Below are positions 20,400-31,686 of a stretch of DNA of 64,000 nucleotides, in pieces. A program made the translations under genes and the position numbers. The stretch's first letter is position 1, and the number at the start of each line of letters is the position of its first letter. A model generated the notes under the pieces. The model did no database searches. It saw nothing but the letters and a program-made list of their open reading frames with translations, and was not told where the DNA came from. This DNA comes from Euglena gracilis. Lineage: Eukaryota; Euglenida; Euglenophyceae; Euglenales. The stretch covers positions 67,428,714 to 67,492,713 of the forward strand of contig CP154954.1 of assembly GCA_039621445.1 (NCBI GenBank), given 5' to 3'.

Positions 20400-21420
20400 G
20401 TTGACTGGCGTTTACTGGACCCTGTGGCACCAAACTGGCCAAACATCCTGGCACCAAACTGGCCTGTGACAAACAACCTGTGACAGCTCCCCCCACCAAA
20501 TTGGGCCACCTGTGACAGCCCCCAAACTGGCCACTGGTGGAAAATAAGTAGAGTGGAAAATTGGCAACCACATTTCCACAAGAAAAACAACACGCAAATG
20601 CCCACCACACACATCCAAATGACACGCCACATTACCAGAACAACCATTGAGCGGTGAAAACATATTGAATTTTTCAAATGGTTCAAACACAGGAAAGTTG
20701 TCTATCAAGTGACACCATTTGCAAAACACAACAATGCAGCAGAAAAAAAAAGAGCTATGTTACAAAAAAAATTACAATGCAGCAGTTACAAAACATCTTC
20801 TCCTGCTTCTTTGTTCTTCAGTTCCTCTCAATTCACCTGATGAAAATACATGCATCCAAACACACAATTGCACTGTTCACCCCAAGCTTTTAACAAGTGT
20901 CAACAATACACAGTCAAATGTTGGCCACGAATGATGCCACAGAAAATACCCACAGAAAGAGGAAAACACAAACAGGCTTTGACAGAACGTTGCATTAAAA
21001 AACCATTTGATGCCACAGATGCATGTCACAGACATTTGATGCAACAGCCACAGATTTTTCATTAAAATTCATTTTCCCAGACTAACAGTGGAAAAGATCA
21101 ACATAGCCGACTTTCACTGGAAATGAGCGATCACACCTTCCACTGTGAAGTTCTTTATTTTTTATTTGCTGCCTGCAGTCTTGGGAGCCCTGGAATGTGG
21201 GGAAAAAGTCATTTGATTGGTAAGGACATAAACCTATCTGTGTTGAACTTCTTCAGCAGCTCAGACCAATTCTTGCACCGTTTCAGGCTTTGCCTTCTTA
21301 TCAATGTGTACAAAAAACTTCTTCATCAGTTTCTGACCAGGTGCATCTGTGGGGGTAATACTCGGGGAATTAATTCCGTGGACCACCCGACAGTCGATGA
21401 ATTTAACCGGATTTAATTCC
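20400..21420. other. Intergenic DNA, CACAGATG-type simple repeats
   Basis: Low-complexity A-rich DNA with recurring CCAAACTGGCC and GATGCCACAGATGC words. Open frames on both strands are Phe/Cys-rich or Lys/Gln-rich and have no splice support. I see no gene. Confidence 0.5.
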
Positions 21421-21469
21421 CCCGAGGTTTTTCGTCCAACCGAAATAAATGTCCACGAGATTTAGGCCG

Positions 21470-22620
21470 GGCCTGTATACTTTTCACCGCCAAAGGCGCC
21501 GAAATTTTTTGAAAAGCTATTTTTGGAATTTTCGCGATTTTTGAATGGGTCCCCCGGGACCCCTCCCCCCAGGGGGCCCAGGGGGTGGGTGGGTGGGGGG
21601 ACCCCCCCGGTCTTAAAAAAAAGTCCCTGCTCCTGATCTCCCCAGGGGGGAGCACCGCTTTTTGGGGGGGGGGCTTGCCGTGGCGCATGCCCCATGGTTG
21701 ACGTTTTTTTTTGTTTTTTTAAAAAAAACAAAAAAAACATGTTTTTTTAAAAAAAAGCACATTGGGCATGGCAAGGTTGACGACTTGTTTTTCTTTGAAA
21801 CAGAAAAAACACGTTGTTTTGTTTAAAAACATGTTTTTTTTAAAAAAACAAAAAAACGTCATGGAGGGTTTGGGGGAAAATTTTTTTGAAATGTTTTCCC
21901 CAAGAAAAAAGGTATTTTTTTTTATCTCTGCAGCTTCAAATTTTCGAAAAAAACGCTTTTGGAGGTTTTCTGAGCCCTGTTCGCGACCTTGCCGAAATTG
22001 GCCAGTCTTGTCCCGGATGCCAGTTAGCCAATTAGGGAGGGTGTCAAACAGGGGGGGTGAGGGAATATTGGTGCAGGGAACTCATTTGGCCCCATTTAAA
22101 CCATTTCTGGGTGTTTGGGCTAGCCAAAGACCATTTTTATGACATTCCAGTCTGCTAAGGAATTATTCATTCCTTAGCGGGGGGCGGGGGCTTGACATTA
22201 CACTAGAGTGTACCAACCACTATCCCCCCCACCCCGTTCCGCTGACCAGCCACTAACCAGGCCTAGTCGGCCGACCAATTGGGTGGTCGGCCGATTGCAA
22301 AAAGGCACCTGCCCCCCCCCCCCCCATGCAAGGACCCCCCTTGGAGCCCAGGCACAGGGGGGGGGGGGTCCTGCCTGACCCCCTGTCGAGTTGCGAACTC
22401 AACCAGACAAGGGGGGGGTTTGGGACCCGAAATCGACTGCCCACTCCCTTGGCCAAAGGCAAAAGGCAAACCCTTTGGCCGCCCCATATTTAAGCCCCCC
22501 CATAAAAGACCCCCCCCCTTGGGATTCTGGCTCCTGAGAGGGGTCTTATATGGGGGGGGATGGAATGTCTGCTCCAACCCTTCCCAAAAATTAGGAAAAA
22601 TTGGGTGTCCAAGGTGTTCA
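21470..22620. repeat. Compound repeat region
   Basis: Contains a CAGGG-type interior (21475-21620), a T/A-run block (21690-21910) with the GTCATGGAGGGTTTGGGG word, and then a block with GGTCGGCCGACC-like palindromes and CTCCTGAGAGGGGTCTTATA (22195-22560). No coding support. Confidence 0.6.
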
Positions 22621-22734
22621 CATTTTTGAGCTCCAGCGATCCCCCCAACCGCATCACAGTCAGAGTCCATCTTTTCACAGTCTAGAGTCCATCTTTCAAG
22701 TGTTCAAATTTGTGTCTTTGCCAACTTCTTTCAG

Positions 22735-22859
22735 AAGTTGATCATGCAGATGACCACGCAGAACAGCCCGAGCAACGAAAGGATTCAAGCCTGAAGAAAT
22801 TTGAATCTCGGAGACCATCGCCGATTCGCACAGATTTCACAAAGCCTGGCGCACGATAG
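22735..22859 (+). CDS. Terminal exon, unknown hydrophilic protein
   Basis: After a good acceptor (CTTCTTTCAG) the frame reads EVDHADDHAEQPEQRKDSSL, then KKFESRRPSPIRTDFTKPG, to a TAG at 22857-22859. Acidic and basic clusters with SRRPSP suggest a phosphorylated, possibly nuclear tail. The upstream exon is not found, because repeats lie immediately 5'. The first codon needs one base from the missing exon. Confidence 0.6.
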
Positions 22860-22989
22860 TGGGTTTATTGTATGCCCACCATTCTCGTGAACCCGTTCTG
22901 TTTGGGGGTGGTATGCTTGCTTCCCTTGCCGGATAAGAAAAAGTCATGACCAATCCAAATATGCACAAAAAATTGACCAATTTTGCACA

Positions 22990-24110
22990 GGTAAAACATT
23001 AGGGGGCAGGGGCCTCGAGCCCCCCCCCCTGATTGGCCAATTGGGGGGGGGTCTGAAGGAGCCCGCGCATCAACCAAGTAGGGGGGGGGGGGTGAGGGTA
23101 ATCGCCCACAGATGAAAAGCGGTCAGTGGGTGTTCGACTGGGATTGCAAAGGGGTAAATACCACTTCTGTCTCTTGAGGGGCAAAAACTCCCTCCTCCAC
23201 CACCCACCCCTGGTCCCCCCGCCCCCCAAATGACAAAATCCCTTCAGGTTGGACAAAAACTCGGGTGCAAAATCCTATTTCGTTGGGCATTTTGAAACAA
23301 AATCCCTTTTTGTTGGCCCAAATACGTGAAATCCTTTTTGGCATGGCGTTTTGACATGGGCGGGGGGGGGTGGGACCGCAAGCCCCCCCACCTCCCCTGG
23401 CGCTTTTGTTCGAAAAAAATTGGTGCTCCCGGAAATCGGGAAATTCCCGCACTGCCCTGGGGGGGGGGCTCCCCCCCCAAATTGGCAAAAAACTCGGGCA
23501 GGGGAGGTCAGGCAGGGGTGGGGGGGGGGGGCTGTGGACCCCCCCGGTGAAAATTCACCGGGGGGCGGGGGGGTACCCTCGGCCGGTGAACTTCACCTTT
23601 GGGCGGGGGGGGGGTGACGGGGGGGTGCGCAAAAATATATTTCGGGGGGGGGTCAAGCCCTGGGGCAGTTGTTCGATTGGATTCCATTCAGGGAAGGGAA
23701 TGAAGAATCCGAAAGTTCAAGGGAATGTTCCTTTTCTTGTTGAATATTTTTCTATCTTGCCGCAAGGTTTTGGGTGCAGATGTTCTCAAGGTTTGCCATG
23801 CCATTGGCTCCCATGAGTTTTTTTTTTGGTTAGCATTTGTTGACGAACCCGGATTGTAACCAATAGTTCACCGGTGAACTTCACCGATGGGTTAGGCAGA
23901 GGGGGGGAGGGGGTCCGGGACCCCCCGGTGAAGTTTCAAACGGTGAACTTCACCATAGGGGGGGGGGTCAAAATGACCAAAGTCTACTGCCTGATCTCCA
24001 GGGGTGTAGAAGTAATTTTTTCTCGGGGGAGGGCGAGATCCTTGACAAGGCCAAATTTTACCATTCTTCTTTTTTTTTTGCTGCCCGAAGGGCAGCACAG
24101 TAGCGCTTTT
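22990..24110. repeat. C/G tracts with GGTGAACTTCACC palindromes
   Basis: CACCGGTGAACTTCACC-type palindromes at 23545-23605 and 23865-23955 match those at 2285-2560. Between them are AAAATCCCTTTTTGTTGG-type words and long C runs. Reading frames here are stop-poor only because of GC runs. Confidence 0.6.
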
Positions 24111-24122
24111 TTTTTTTGAAAG

Positions 24123-24248
24123 ATGTCATTGAATGTGACAAAAAATGTGGCAATTTTCGACATGGCACAAATCCATTGCACTTTGGAAGCTTTCAAGCTG
24201 CCCAATGGGCGGCAAGAGACGGTGGTGCCTTTTGTGTTTTGGGGTTAG
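24123..24248 (+). CDS. Small open frame, unknown
   Basis: ATG at 24123 follows a long T tract ending GAAAG. The 41 codons read MSLNVTKNVAIFDMAQIHCT, then LEAFKLPNGRQETVVPFVFW, to TAG. Composition is balanced and not repeat-derived. No domain recognised, and it could equally be an exon of a larger gene. Confidence 0.35.
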   Translation: MSLNVTKNVAIFDMAQIHCTLEAFKLPNGRQETVVPFVFWG

Positions 24249-24249
24249 A

Positions 24250-25200
24250 AAAGAGTGCAGAATGCGAAGAAAGAGACCGTGGTGACCAAAACCGCCCCCT
24301 CCAAGCCATTTTGCATGGAACAAAAAAAATGTTCAGTATTGCCGCCCGAAGGGTGGCTGGAAGGTAATGCATTTTCCCAAAAAGCTTCCCCAAAAGAGCC
24401 AAATTTGTCAACAGAAATGTTGTGCGTTTTTAAATTAATTTTGGAAGCCAAGTCAAGATACATATGTTTCTTGTTACCACCTGAAGGGCGGCGACACTGC
24501 GTTGGCCCGGACCCCCCCACCCACCCCCCTCCCCCCGGGGGGGGGTCTGTTGACTTAAAATAAGCAGAAGAAGACTTAAAGAAGCCTGGTCCCTGGACAC
24601 CGGTTCGGGCGTGAACCCGGTGTCCTAGTCGCCGGGTTCACGCCCGAACCGGTGTCTTGGACACAGTTCTCGATATAGAAAAGTGTTTAATTTCCTGACC
24701 ACATTTTTTGTGCTTTTTTTTTTTTCAATTTCTCACATCAAGATCTCAACTTTTCATTGAACTTTTGGCTGTTTTTGCTGTTGGACGTCACTACCGTCTC
24801 GCCGCCCTTCGGGTGGCAATACAACCCCAGAACTCATGGGTCGGAGGGGGCGAAAATCTTTCTTTTCAAATTGTGGTTGTTGTTTTGTAAAGCCGGACCC
24901 CCCCCCCCCCCGGGGGGGTCCCGCGCCGGCGGCGCTGGGTATACCTTTTCGGCGCGAAGCGCCGAAATTTTTTGGAAATTGCCTTTGACAGGCCCGATTT
25001 TGGGGGGGTCCCTGCCCCCCCCTGGGGGGGGGGTCCCGCGCCACCCTGGGTGGGTGGGTGGGGGGGACCCCCCCTCCCCCCGGGGGGGGTCTTAAAAAGA
25101 AGCCTGCTAGGGACACACGGCCACGTATTACTTTCCTTGGCAGGTTTTTTCTTAATGTACACGGGCCAGGTTACCACCGTGTGCACCAGTGCGCTGCCCC
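24250..25200. repeat. Repeat region with GCCGCCCTTCGGG hairpins
   Basis: GCCGCCCGAAGGG hairpin words occur at about 24070, 24340, 24480 and 24795. The ACACAGTTCTCGATATAG end of the palindromic family is at about 24660. An element interior with a right end TAAAAAGAAGCCTG is at 25090-25106, matching the 41.06-kb hAT-like family but without a visible left end. Confidence 0.6.
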
Positions 25201-25213
25201 AACCCCCACACCA

Positions 25214-25727
25214 GCAGAATTTTTGGCTGGTCTTGAGGCTGCCGCCGCACCTCGGGAAACCCCAGCAGCCCACTCACTTTTGTTTGGGGAAACATTTGTC
25301 AACAGTTGCCCCCGTGGTGGTCTTGCGAAAGGCAAAATGGTGGCGCTGGCAGCTGCCCGGGATTTCCAAAAGGTTTGCCTGCTGCGTGGGGCAACATTTG
25401 GCAAACTGGACGACTGGCTCTTGGCATTTGCCCTTTGGATGGTAAAGGTCACGTGCCTTTTTGATCACGGTGACGAGAAGCAACAGGCAGCCGCTGCCCA
25501 ACCCAAAGAAATTTGGTGCAGGATCGGTCCTGGTTCCCCTGGTCAACGCTGATGGTCAACGCTCTGGCTGCTTTGTACAGGGAAGCGCCCTCCCATGTCG
25601 GCTCCTTTGTGCCTTCGGTGCAGCCACATTATCCACAATTTTGTGCTTTTTTTTCAACGCTTCTTCTCTTCGCGAGAAGAAGCAAAAAGCCGAAGAACAG
25701 GAGGTGCCTGTAGTGTCCGAGGAATAA
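25214..25727 (+). CDS. Two-exon gene for a small membrane protein, unknown
   Basis: Exon one (about 25214-25441) reads EFLAGLEAAAAPRETPAAHS and, later, DDWLLAFALWM. A donor ATG|GTAAAG and acceptor TTTGTACAG define a 139-nt intron (25442-25580). Exon two continues in phase 0 with LLCAFGAATLSTILCFFF, then KKQKAEEQEVPVVSEE and TAA. Joining the exons creates two adjacent hydrophobic segments followed by an acidic/basic cytosolic tail. Phase agreement and a related relic at 1.88-2.05 kb support it. Family unknown, and the 5' end is missing. Confidence 0.7.
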
Positions 25728-26049
25728 ATTTTGCGGCTCTTTGGCTTGACAAACTGGAACCACTTTTTAGAGAGCCAGAGGATTAATTTATTGTTGATTG
25801 CCAAAGGCCTGAGACGTTTTGGAGCTGACGGCGGGGTGTTTTCATCCGTCAGAGCGGGAGGGGGTGACCGAAGTTTGGTGAAATACGCCCCCCCCCCCCC
25901 CATTGTCCCTGGGCCCTGGCCGACGGGGGGTTTTTTGGCCCGGCCAATGAAATTCCTTTGGTACGGTCTTATTGTCCCCCCCCCCCTTATTGTCCAATTG
26001 GGCCTCCCGGGGGCAGGTCGGTGGGACAATAAGGGGGTGGTACCCAAAA

Positions 26050-26172
26050 CAAAAAGCGTGTCAGAGCAATCAACAGAACGCCAAGAAGCCTCTCTGGGAG
26101 CAGCTTATGCTGCCTCGCGACAACCCCAAACTTTGTGGGGTGGAGGCTTGGCGCCGGCAACAGCCTGACTGA
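26050..26172 (+). CDS. Terminal exon, unknown protein
   Basis: The frame reads SNQQNAKKPLWEQLMLPRDN, then PKLCGVEAWRRQQPD, to TGA at 26170-26172. The homologous block at 1400-1560 (minus) keeps NQQNAKKPLREQLMLP with indels afterwards, so this reading frame is the one under constraint. Donor/acceptor context is obscured by a C-rich insert at 25885-26045. Confidence 0.5.
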   Translation, partial: QKACQSNQQNAKKPLWEQLMLPRDNPKLCGVEAWRRQQPD

Positions 26173-26220
26173 TGCCGCCGACCCCTCCGTACCTTTTTGG
26201 CGTTCGGCTTCAACTTTCAC

Positions 26221-26425
26221 CAAGGTTCCAGGCTCTGTCAAGGCAACTTACGCCACGTTCCGTGGGGCAGCAAACTGGGCGCGGGACGTCCTGGACCGGG
26301 CGATCGTGTTCAAGGACCTTGCACGCCGTCCGGTCGTGTCGGCCCGGGTGGAGGAGCTGGGGCCGCTTCGTGCGGCTAAAGCGGTGGGAATGTGTCCGCG
26401 GAACACGTTCCTTAAAACTTTTGTT
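26221..26425 (+). CDS. GC-rich exon candidate, unknown
   Basis: The frame reads VPGSVKATYATFRGAANWAR, then DVLDRAIVFKDLARRP, and later VEELGPLRAAKAVGM. Composition is convincingly protein-like, with an acceptor TTCACCAAG or nearby CAG. Other frames are open but Arg/Ser-biased. No domain recognised. Confidence 0.45.
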
Positions 26426-27164
26426 ATTGGTCATCTCGCACCTTTTTGCATTGAATTCCAAAATGAATCTGGTTTTTTGCACTGTTGTCCTGTTTCTTCA
26501 GTCCAAGTCACCGGTTTCCCGCCCGAACTGGTGTCCAAGACACCAGTTCGGGCGTGAACCCAGAGCCTCCATACACGGCAATTTTTTTTATTCCAAACGG
26601 GGGGGGGGGGGCGACCCCCCACTTCTACACCTATGGCACCAGGGTATGTGGGATACCAGGGTATATGGGGGGGCATGGTATTATTGACGCAGAATCTGTC
26701 CTGATGCACCAACCATGCCCCCCTGATCTTGTCCCCCCCCCCCGATCTTGTACCGCATAGCGTTGGCCAGCGAGTTACGGGGAAATCAAAATACTGTTAT
26801 ATACAGGGCATTTTAGAGCTTCAATTTAGGCCTCTGCACATTTCCTTTGTGATTTTGCTTCATTTCCGATATTTTGGGAACATCGATTTTTTGACCACGA
26901 AAACAGCCCAGAAAAAGTCAACATATTTTGGGGGTCTTCAAATGATTTGGAGGGCCACCAATTTCGATAACACATGCCTGAAACAAAGTATATTAAATTT
27001 TAACTGACAGAACTGTCACAAAGTTGACACCGCTGAGGTTCAGGTGAGGTTTAGAGGCAGATCGGAAGCGCGCGACCTAAATTAGGATCCAGTTGTTCTG
27101 TGAAGGGCTTCGGTACCCACAGAAGTCTCGCATTTCTCTTAACGTAAAAACGTCGATTAATAGT

Positions 27165-27240
27165 TCGGATGTGGGAGATTAATCGCTTTTATTCGTTCAC
27201 GAGGTCGAACGAACACTATTCTACCAACCTTAAACGCGGT
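27165..27240. repeat. Conserved block shared with 17.5 kb
   Basis: GGGAGATTAATCGCTTTTAT, TTCGTTCACGAGGTCGAACG, then ACCAACCTT. Matches 17490-17565 with few changes. Confidence 0.6.
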
Positions 27241-27545
27241 GGACCCACGTGACGTCACATACCACGTCACATGCAGGGTAGACGGTCGTTTTTAAACAAG
27301 TTGTTTTCCGACATCTTTTTTCCCGAATCCGACAAATAAAATGCGACGAGCCGACATTACCGACAACGAGCCGACAGCGTGCACCGAAAACCAGTACTGC
27401 GTTGATGCAACCTCTGGAATGGGACGGAGCTCTTTTTTTTCATTCCTCATTATTCAACGAAGATAGACCAATTATTCTCTCTTTATGTGACAGTCCCACC
27501 AGCCCCCCCCCCCCCCGAGATCTTTTCCACGTAACACCTTTTCAG

Positions 27546-27950
27546 AGTGAACGGAAAAAGAAAATGCCAACAAAGGCGCCCATTTTTGCCCACGAAGACT
27601 TCCCAAGTATGCAGAAGGCAGAAGACAAGGATCGCTGCCAACCTGTGGCCAAAACTGGGCACCTGGCCCAAAACTGGGCACCACGTGGCCCAAAACTGGG
27701 CACCACGTGTGACCTAAAACTGGGCACCACATCTGGCCCAAAACTGGGCACCACCTGTGGCCAAACTGGCCACCACATTTGGCCCAAAGCAGGCCACCAC
27801 AGTGGTCCAAAACTGGCCACCTTCAAGTTTTGGTTTCCTTGGGCAAGGACATTCAAAGAAGAAAGAAAGAGGAAAAGCAATCCAAAAGACAAGGCACACA
27901 TTGGGAGAGTTTTATTCAGGGGGGGGCCTTTGCAGGAACAAACAATACAG
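27546..27950 (+). CDS. Candidate exon containing a minisatellite
   Basis: After CCTTTTCAG the frame reads SERKKKMPTKAPIFAHEDFP, then SMQKAEDKDRCQPVAK. It then enters about 185 bp of imperfect GGCCCAAAACTGGGCACCAC repeats (27638-27822) and ends in a Lys/Arg-rich stretch. The non-repeat part looks coding. Whether the repeat is translated is open. Confidence 0.35.
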
Positions 27951-28523
27951 AGCCTTTGGGCCCAAACAATACACAGGGGGGCCCTGACGACAGCTGCGGC
28001 GTATGTCCAGCTGCAGCAGTGAGTCCAGCAGTACTTCTTCTTGAAAGGAACTTGTTGTTGTCACTCAACTTGAACACTTGTCTCTTGTAATTGTGAATCT
28101 TGAATTTCAGCTGTTGCTTGACAGCTTGGGCTCCAGCACTTCATCAAAATACTTGAATTTTATTTGACCCCACCAGGGGCTTTCAAGACATGGTGAATGT
28201 GCGATCGAAAAAAAAAGGGACACTCAGAAAGTGAAGAGAAAAAAAATGAAAATTCCAATCGCGCATGCCAGGTTAACTCGCGATTCCATATCGACCGTAA
28301 TTTTACACTTTTTTTTTGCTATTCGACAATTAAACGTGTCTAAAACTGGTTTTCGACAAATAAACGTCATCCCTCGTTACATGTCATGCGTTTTGGGTCA
28401 TTTATGGGTCAATAAAGTCCAAAAAAATTTGTACAAAAGGGGTATGGGAAGGTATGGGAGGGTCAATGCTCTTAACATTTCAAATAAAACCCGTAAGTTA
28501 CCGGTTGCAAGTTGCAGGTTTGA

Positions 28524-29155
28524 AACCGTGTATTGGGGCTCTGGCTTCACGCCCGAACCGGAGTCCCAGAACGCCGGTTCGGGCGGGAAATTTCTGCGCC
28601 GAACCAGCGTCCAGAACGCCGGTTCGGGCGGGAAACCGGCGTCCGAGGGACCCAAAATAAAAAGTGCCAAAAAGTGTCCAAAAGGGTTTGTAGACATGTG
28701 GCAATCATATCTGAGCAGTTTTTGGGGGTATTTGGCCAGAAATTGGGGTATTTTGTGGAACAATTTCCATTTGGCCAAATTTGGCGAATTTCTGAAATAG
28801 AGTACCATGCAGCACGGCTGAAATCTAAGGCCATCTGCTGAAAGCCCCTGAGAAGGGCTATCGATCAAGGGGCAACATGGCAGGTGAACAGTGGATTTTG
28901 GAACTTGCGAAAAGGGACGGAACATGCGATCGGCGATTTTCAGGGCGCTATGCAGTGTGGCTGAGTTCTGAGGGTACCAAGCGAAAGCTCTTGGGGAGAG
29001 CTTTTGATTGATATGCTGTATTGCACCTGAGGTGTGGGATTTCACAAATTAAGATGTCAAATTTTGGAATACACGATCGCTGAAACCGTGTATTGGGGCT
29101 CCGGCGTTCTGGAACACAGTTCCGTGGGCCGAACCGGCGTTCTGTACACAGTTTT
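28524..29155. mobile_element. Second GAAACCGTGT / ACACAGTTTTC element
   Basis: Left end GAAACCGTGTATTGGGGCTC and right end TGTACACAGTTTTC. The interior aligns in order with 16024-16945 (CCCAAAATAAAAAGTGCC, GAACAATTTCCATTTGGCC). It is shorter by deletion in the right half. Confidence 0.65.
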
Positions 29156-29209
29156 CGTATCAGTAATTTGTGAATTATGAATCATCCGAAATCTGCAATG
29201 AAAGTCTTT

Positions 29210-29420
29210 TCGTCCGTCCATTACGTGCATGTCCCATTAAGAGCTCAGCACTATTCAAAACCTGGTTAAAATTACTGTAAAATCACTGAAAGTTACCGTA
29301 AACTGCAAGTGTGTAACTTATAAACCAAAAATTACGCAAAATTTGAAATGCTGGTGTTTTCGGCCTTCCATCACATGTCCCATTAAGAGCTCAGCATTAT
29401 TCAAAGCCTGGTTGAAGTGC
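29210..29420. repeat. Diverged direct duplication
   Basis: ATGTCCCATTAAGAGCTCAG followed by CATTATTCAAA.CCTGGTT occurs at about 29229 and 29383. On minus the second copy reads RLSTGHFNQALNNAELLMGH in an open frame, so this may be a duplicated exon. Confidence 0.5.
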
Positions 29421-29519
29421 CCGGTTGACAAACGGGTAAGTAGGGTGTTGGGCTGGGGACCCTGAAGGGCCACTTGGGGGGGGTCATTTAGGGGGGAGGG
29501 GTAATGGTAAGCTTGTGTC

Positions 29520-30110
29520 AAAACAGTGGGGTCAGCACAGCTGACGAGGACTTTGGGGGTGTACGGGTCGTGGGGGGGGGGTCACGGGGGTCGTCGCGGG
29601 GGGGGGTCGCAGAGGGGGGGTCGGGTCGCAGGGGGGGGGACGTGACAGGTCACATGTGACCTGTCACAGGTTTGATGGGTCATATGTGACCAGTGTGACC
29701 CCACATACAACGTCATGTGTAACCTATTTTTAGAACTTTTGGGTCCAAAATAGATCCAATTAGGAACTTATCACACGTTTTTTTGGCAATTTTGGTTCCT
29801 AATTTGGGTGCTATTCTTAATTGGGTGCCATTTTTAGCCCCCGCTGAGATCCGAAACCCTCCATGTGTGGGTCGCAGGGGGGGTTGCTGGGGGGGGGTCG
29901 CGGGGGGTACACCCCCTTTCCAGTCTTCGTCAGTGGGGGTGGGGGTCCCATGCCATGGTTTACCCTCCCCCCCCCTTTGTCCAATGACCATTTTCCTGTA
30001 ACCTACGACCAGGGGGGGTGGTTGTACACCCCTCCAACATGCAACTTACGACCAGGGGGTGGTCGTTATATAGGGGGCAAAAAGCTCATGCACAGCGGAA
30101 AATGAACAAA
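29520..30110. repeat. GGGTCGC/G-run repeats and TGACC palindromes
   Basis: Runs of GGGGGGGTCGC, then ACGTGACAGGTCACATGTGACC palindromes (29638-29700), then ACGACCAGGGGG repeats (30006-30065). No gene. Confidence 0.6.
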
Positions 30111-30229
30111 AAATGACAAAGGAGGTAGCCAAAACACAGCGACTCCTCCCGAGGGTGTGTTATAGAAGACAGCGCCAGAAGGCTGCTGTATGAATGCTAC
30201 ACAGAAGAGGTGTGAATAGGAGTGAGGCG

Positions 30230-30931
30230 CTATTCCGCGGGCACAGTGTAGAAACCTTTCTTCCGGTGATACACCAATTTCAATTTCTTTGGGGGAGGCG
30301 TGTGCGAAGTTGACACCGAAGCGTTCGACACCGTCTTTTGCGGCTGTTGCTGTAATTTCTTTGGAATAAAATCCGCATTGATCAGATCTCTTGTGAGGTA
30401 CAGGTTCCCAGTGAAAACGTGTGCCAAACCCCAGATGCCATGCGTCGCTTTAGCAAACACCACAACCTTTCTCGGATCTGCTTCAGCGGAACGATCTGAA
30501 ACTGATGACACGGATGTTTCAGAATCTGTTTTTTCCGTATCTCTTTCAGAGTCACTTTCCGAGAAAGAGGATAAGCCAGAAGAACCTGGGGTACATGGGA
30601 GCACTGTCCAGTTGCAGGTCACCCATGGCCGAACCAGAGGACTCTGAGGTGAACGACCACGAAGACTCACTGGCTGTGTCAGTGAGGCCCCCATGAATGG
30701 GGCAATCTGCGGGAATTGATTAATGTTATGCTACAACGTCATCTGACAATTCATACCACCATGGGTGGAGTAGACGGTCTGGTTTCCTCTTCAGGGTTTG
30801 ATCAGTGTTCTCTGCCTGAAAATAGGTTACAAAAAATGCAAAATGTATAAATGAATACCACACCTGTGCTGTGCAGCCATCCGAGCGGATAGACAGAACA
30901 TTTGTCTTTGGGGAGAACACAACAGAAGAAT
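30230..30931 (-). CDS. Gene end with 48- and 28-nt introns, unknown basic protein
   Basis: Three exons on minus. 30931-30864 (VFSPKTNVLSIRSDGCTAQ) is followed by an intron of 48 nt (GTGTGG...TTTTCAG). 30815-30735 (AENTDQTLKRKPDRLLHPWW, YELSDDV) is followed by an intron of 28 nt (GTAGCA...CCCGCAG). 30706-30230 ends in TAG. All joins are phase 0. The last exon has a Ser/Asp/Glu-rich tract, a folded-looking stretch (VVVFAKATHGIWGLAHVFTG), and a basic motif PPPKKLKL that could direct nuclear import. The 5' part lies outside the recognised exons. I do not recognise the family. Confidence 0.75.
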
Positions 30932-31686
30932 CTTAGGCGGCCGAATTCGCACTGAAGCTTTTTACTTTTTTTCCTGCGGCGGAGGACGAATACCTACGGA
31001 TTGGTCAAATCGGCAAAAAAAACAAAACAGCCCAAAATGGCCCCTGAAATTGGCCAAAGTTGACCGAAAAATGACCGCAGCTCGGGCTACACGAAGAGTT
31101 GGGGGAAAAGTCAAACCATGGTTGGATAGGGCATTCCAAGCGCTTCATTTTTGCTCTCCGGACATTTTTTTTTGTTTTTGCTTCATTGTCGAGATATTTT
31201 GGAAACCCCGTTTTTTTGAGCAAAAAAAATGGCCCAAAAACTCCCCGAAATGGCCTTTTTGGGCCACAAAAGCGCGCCGGAACACGGGGTAGGCGTGTTG
31301 GCGGCCAAAACGACGAACGGGGGCTGATAGAGGGCCTCCAGGGGTGATTTGCAAACTAGAAATCCAGTCGCTCGCGACTGAAAAAAAAATTTCCAGGAAC
31401 CGGGCCGGGGTCATTGTGATAATCCGCGGTTTTCACGGTCTACTCAGGGGGGGGGGGGGGGGGCTCTACCCCCATCTTTTCCCAGGCGGTGAGCTTCGCT
31501 CTTACTCAAAAGGGATGAGAGCTCAGCGACCCCCCCCCTCCAGATAAACCCCCCTGGTATTTTGGCTCCCAAGGGGGGGGGGTCTCACATGGCGGGGGGC
31601 ATGGTAGTGCCATTTTCGCCGAAAACCCTCAATTTTTTTTGGCGATTTCCTTTGCAGAGGCAAAATACGGGACAGGGGGGTAATAC

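Noticed and set aside
19620-20483. Several frames over 190 codons within the GC-rich element
   Set aside because: All frames on both strands are open because of GC composition. Translations are Pro/Arg/Gly low complexity inside a mobile element.
24250-24800. Recurring LPPEG peptide as a protein motif
   Set aside because: It is the translation of the GCCGCCCTTCGGG hairpin in different frames and strands, not a conserved peptide.
27638-27822. CRISPR-like array
   Set aside because: Units are contiguous and imperfect (22-29 bp) without unique spacers. This is a minisatellite in eukaryotic DNA.
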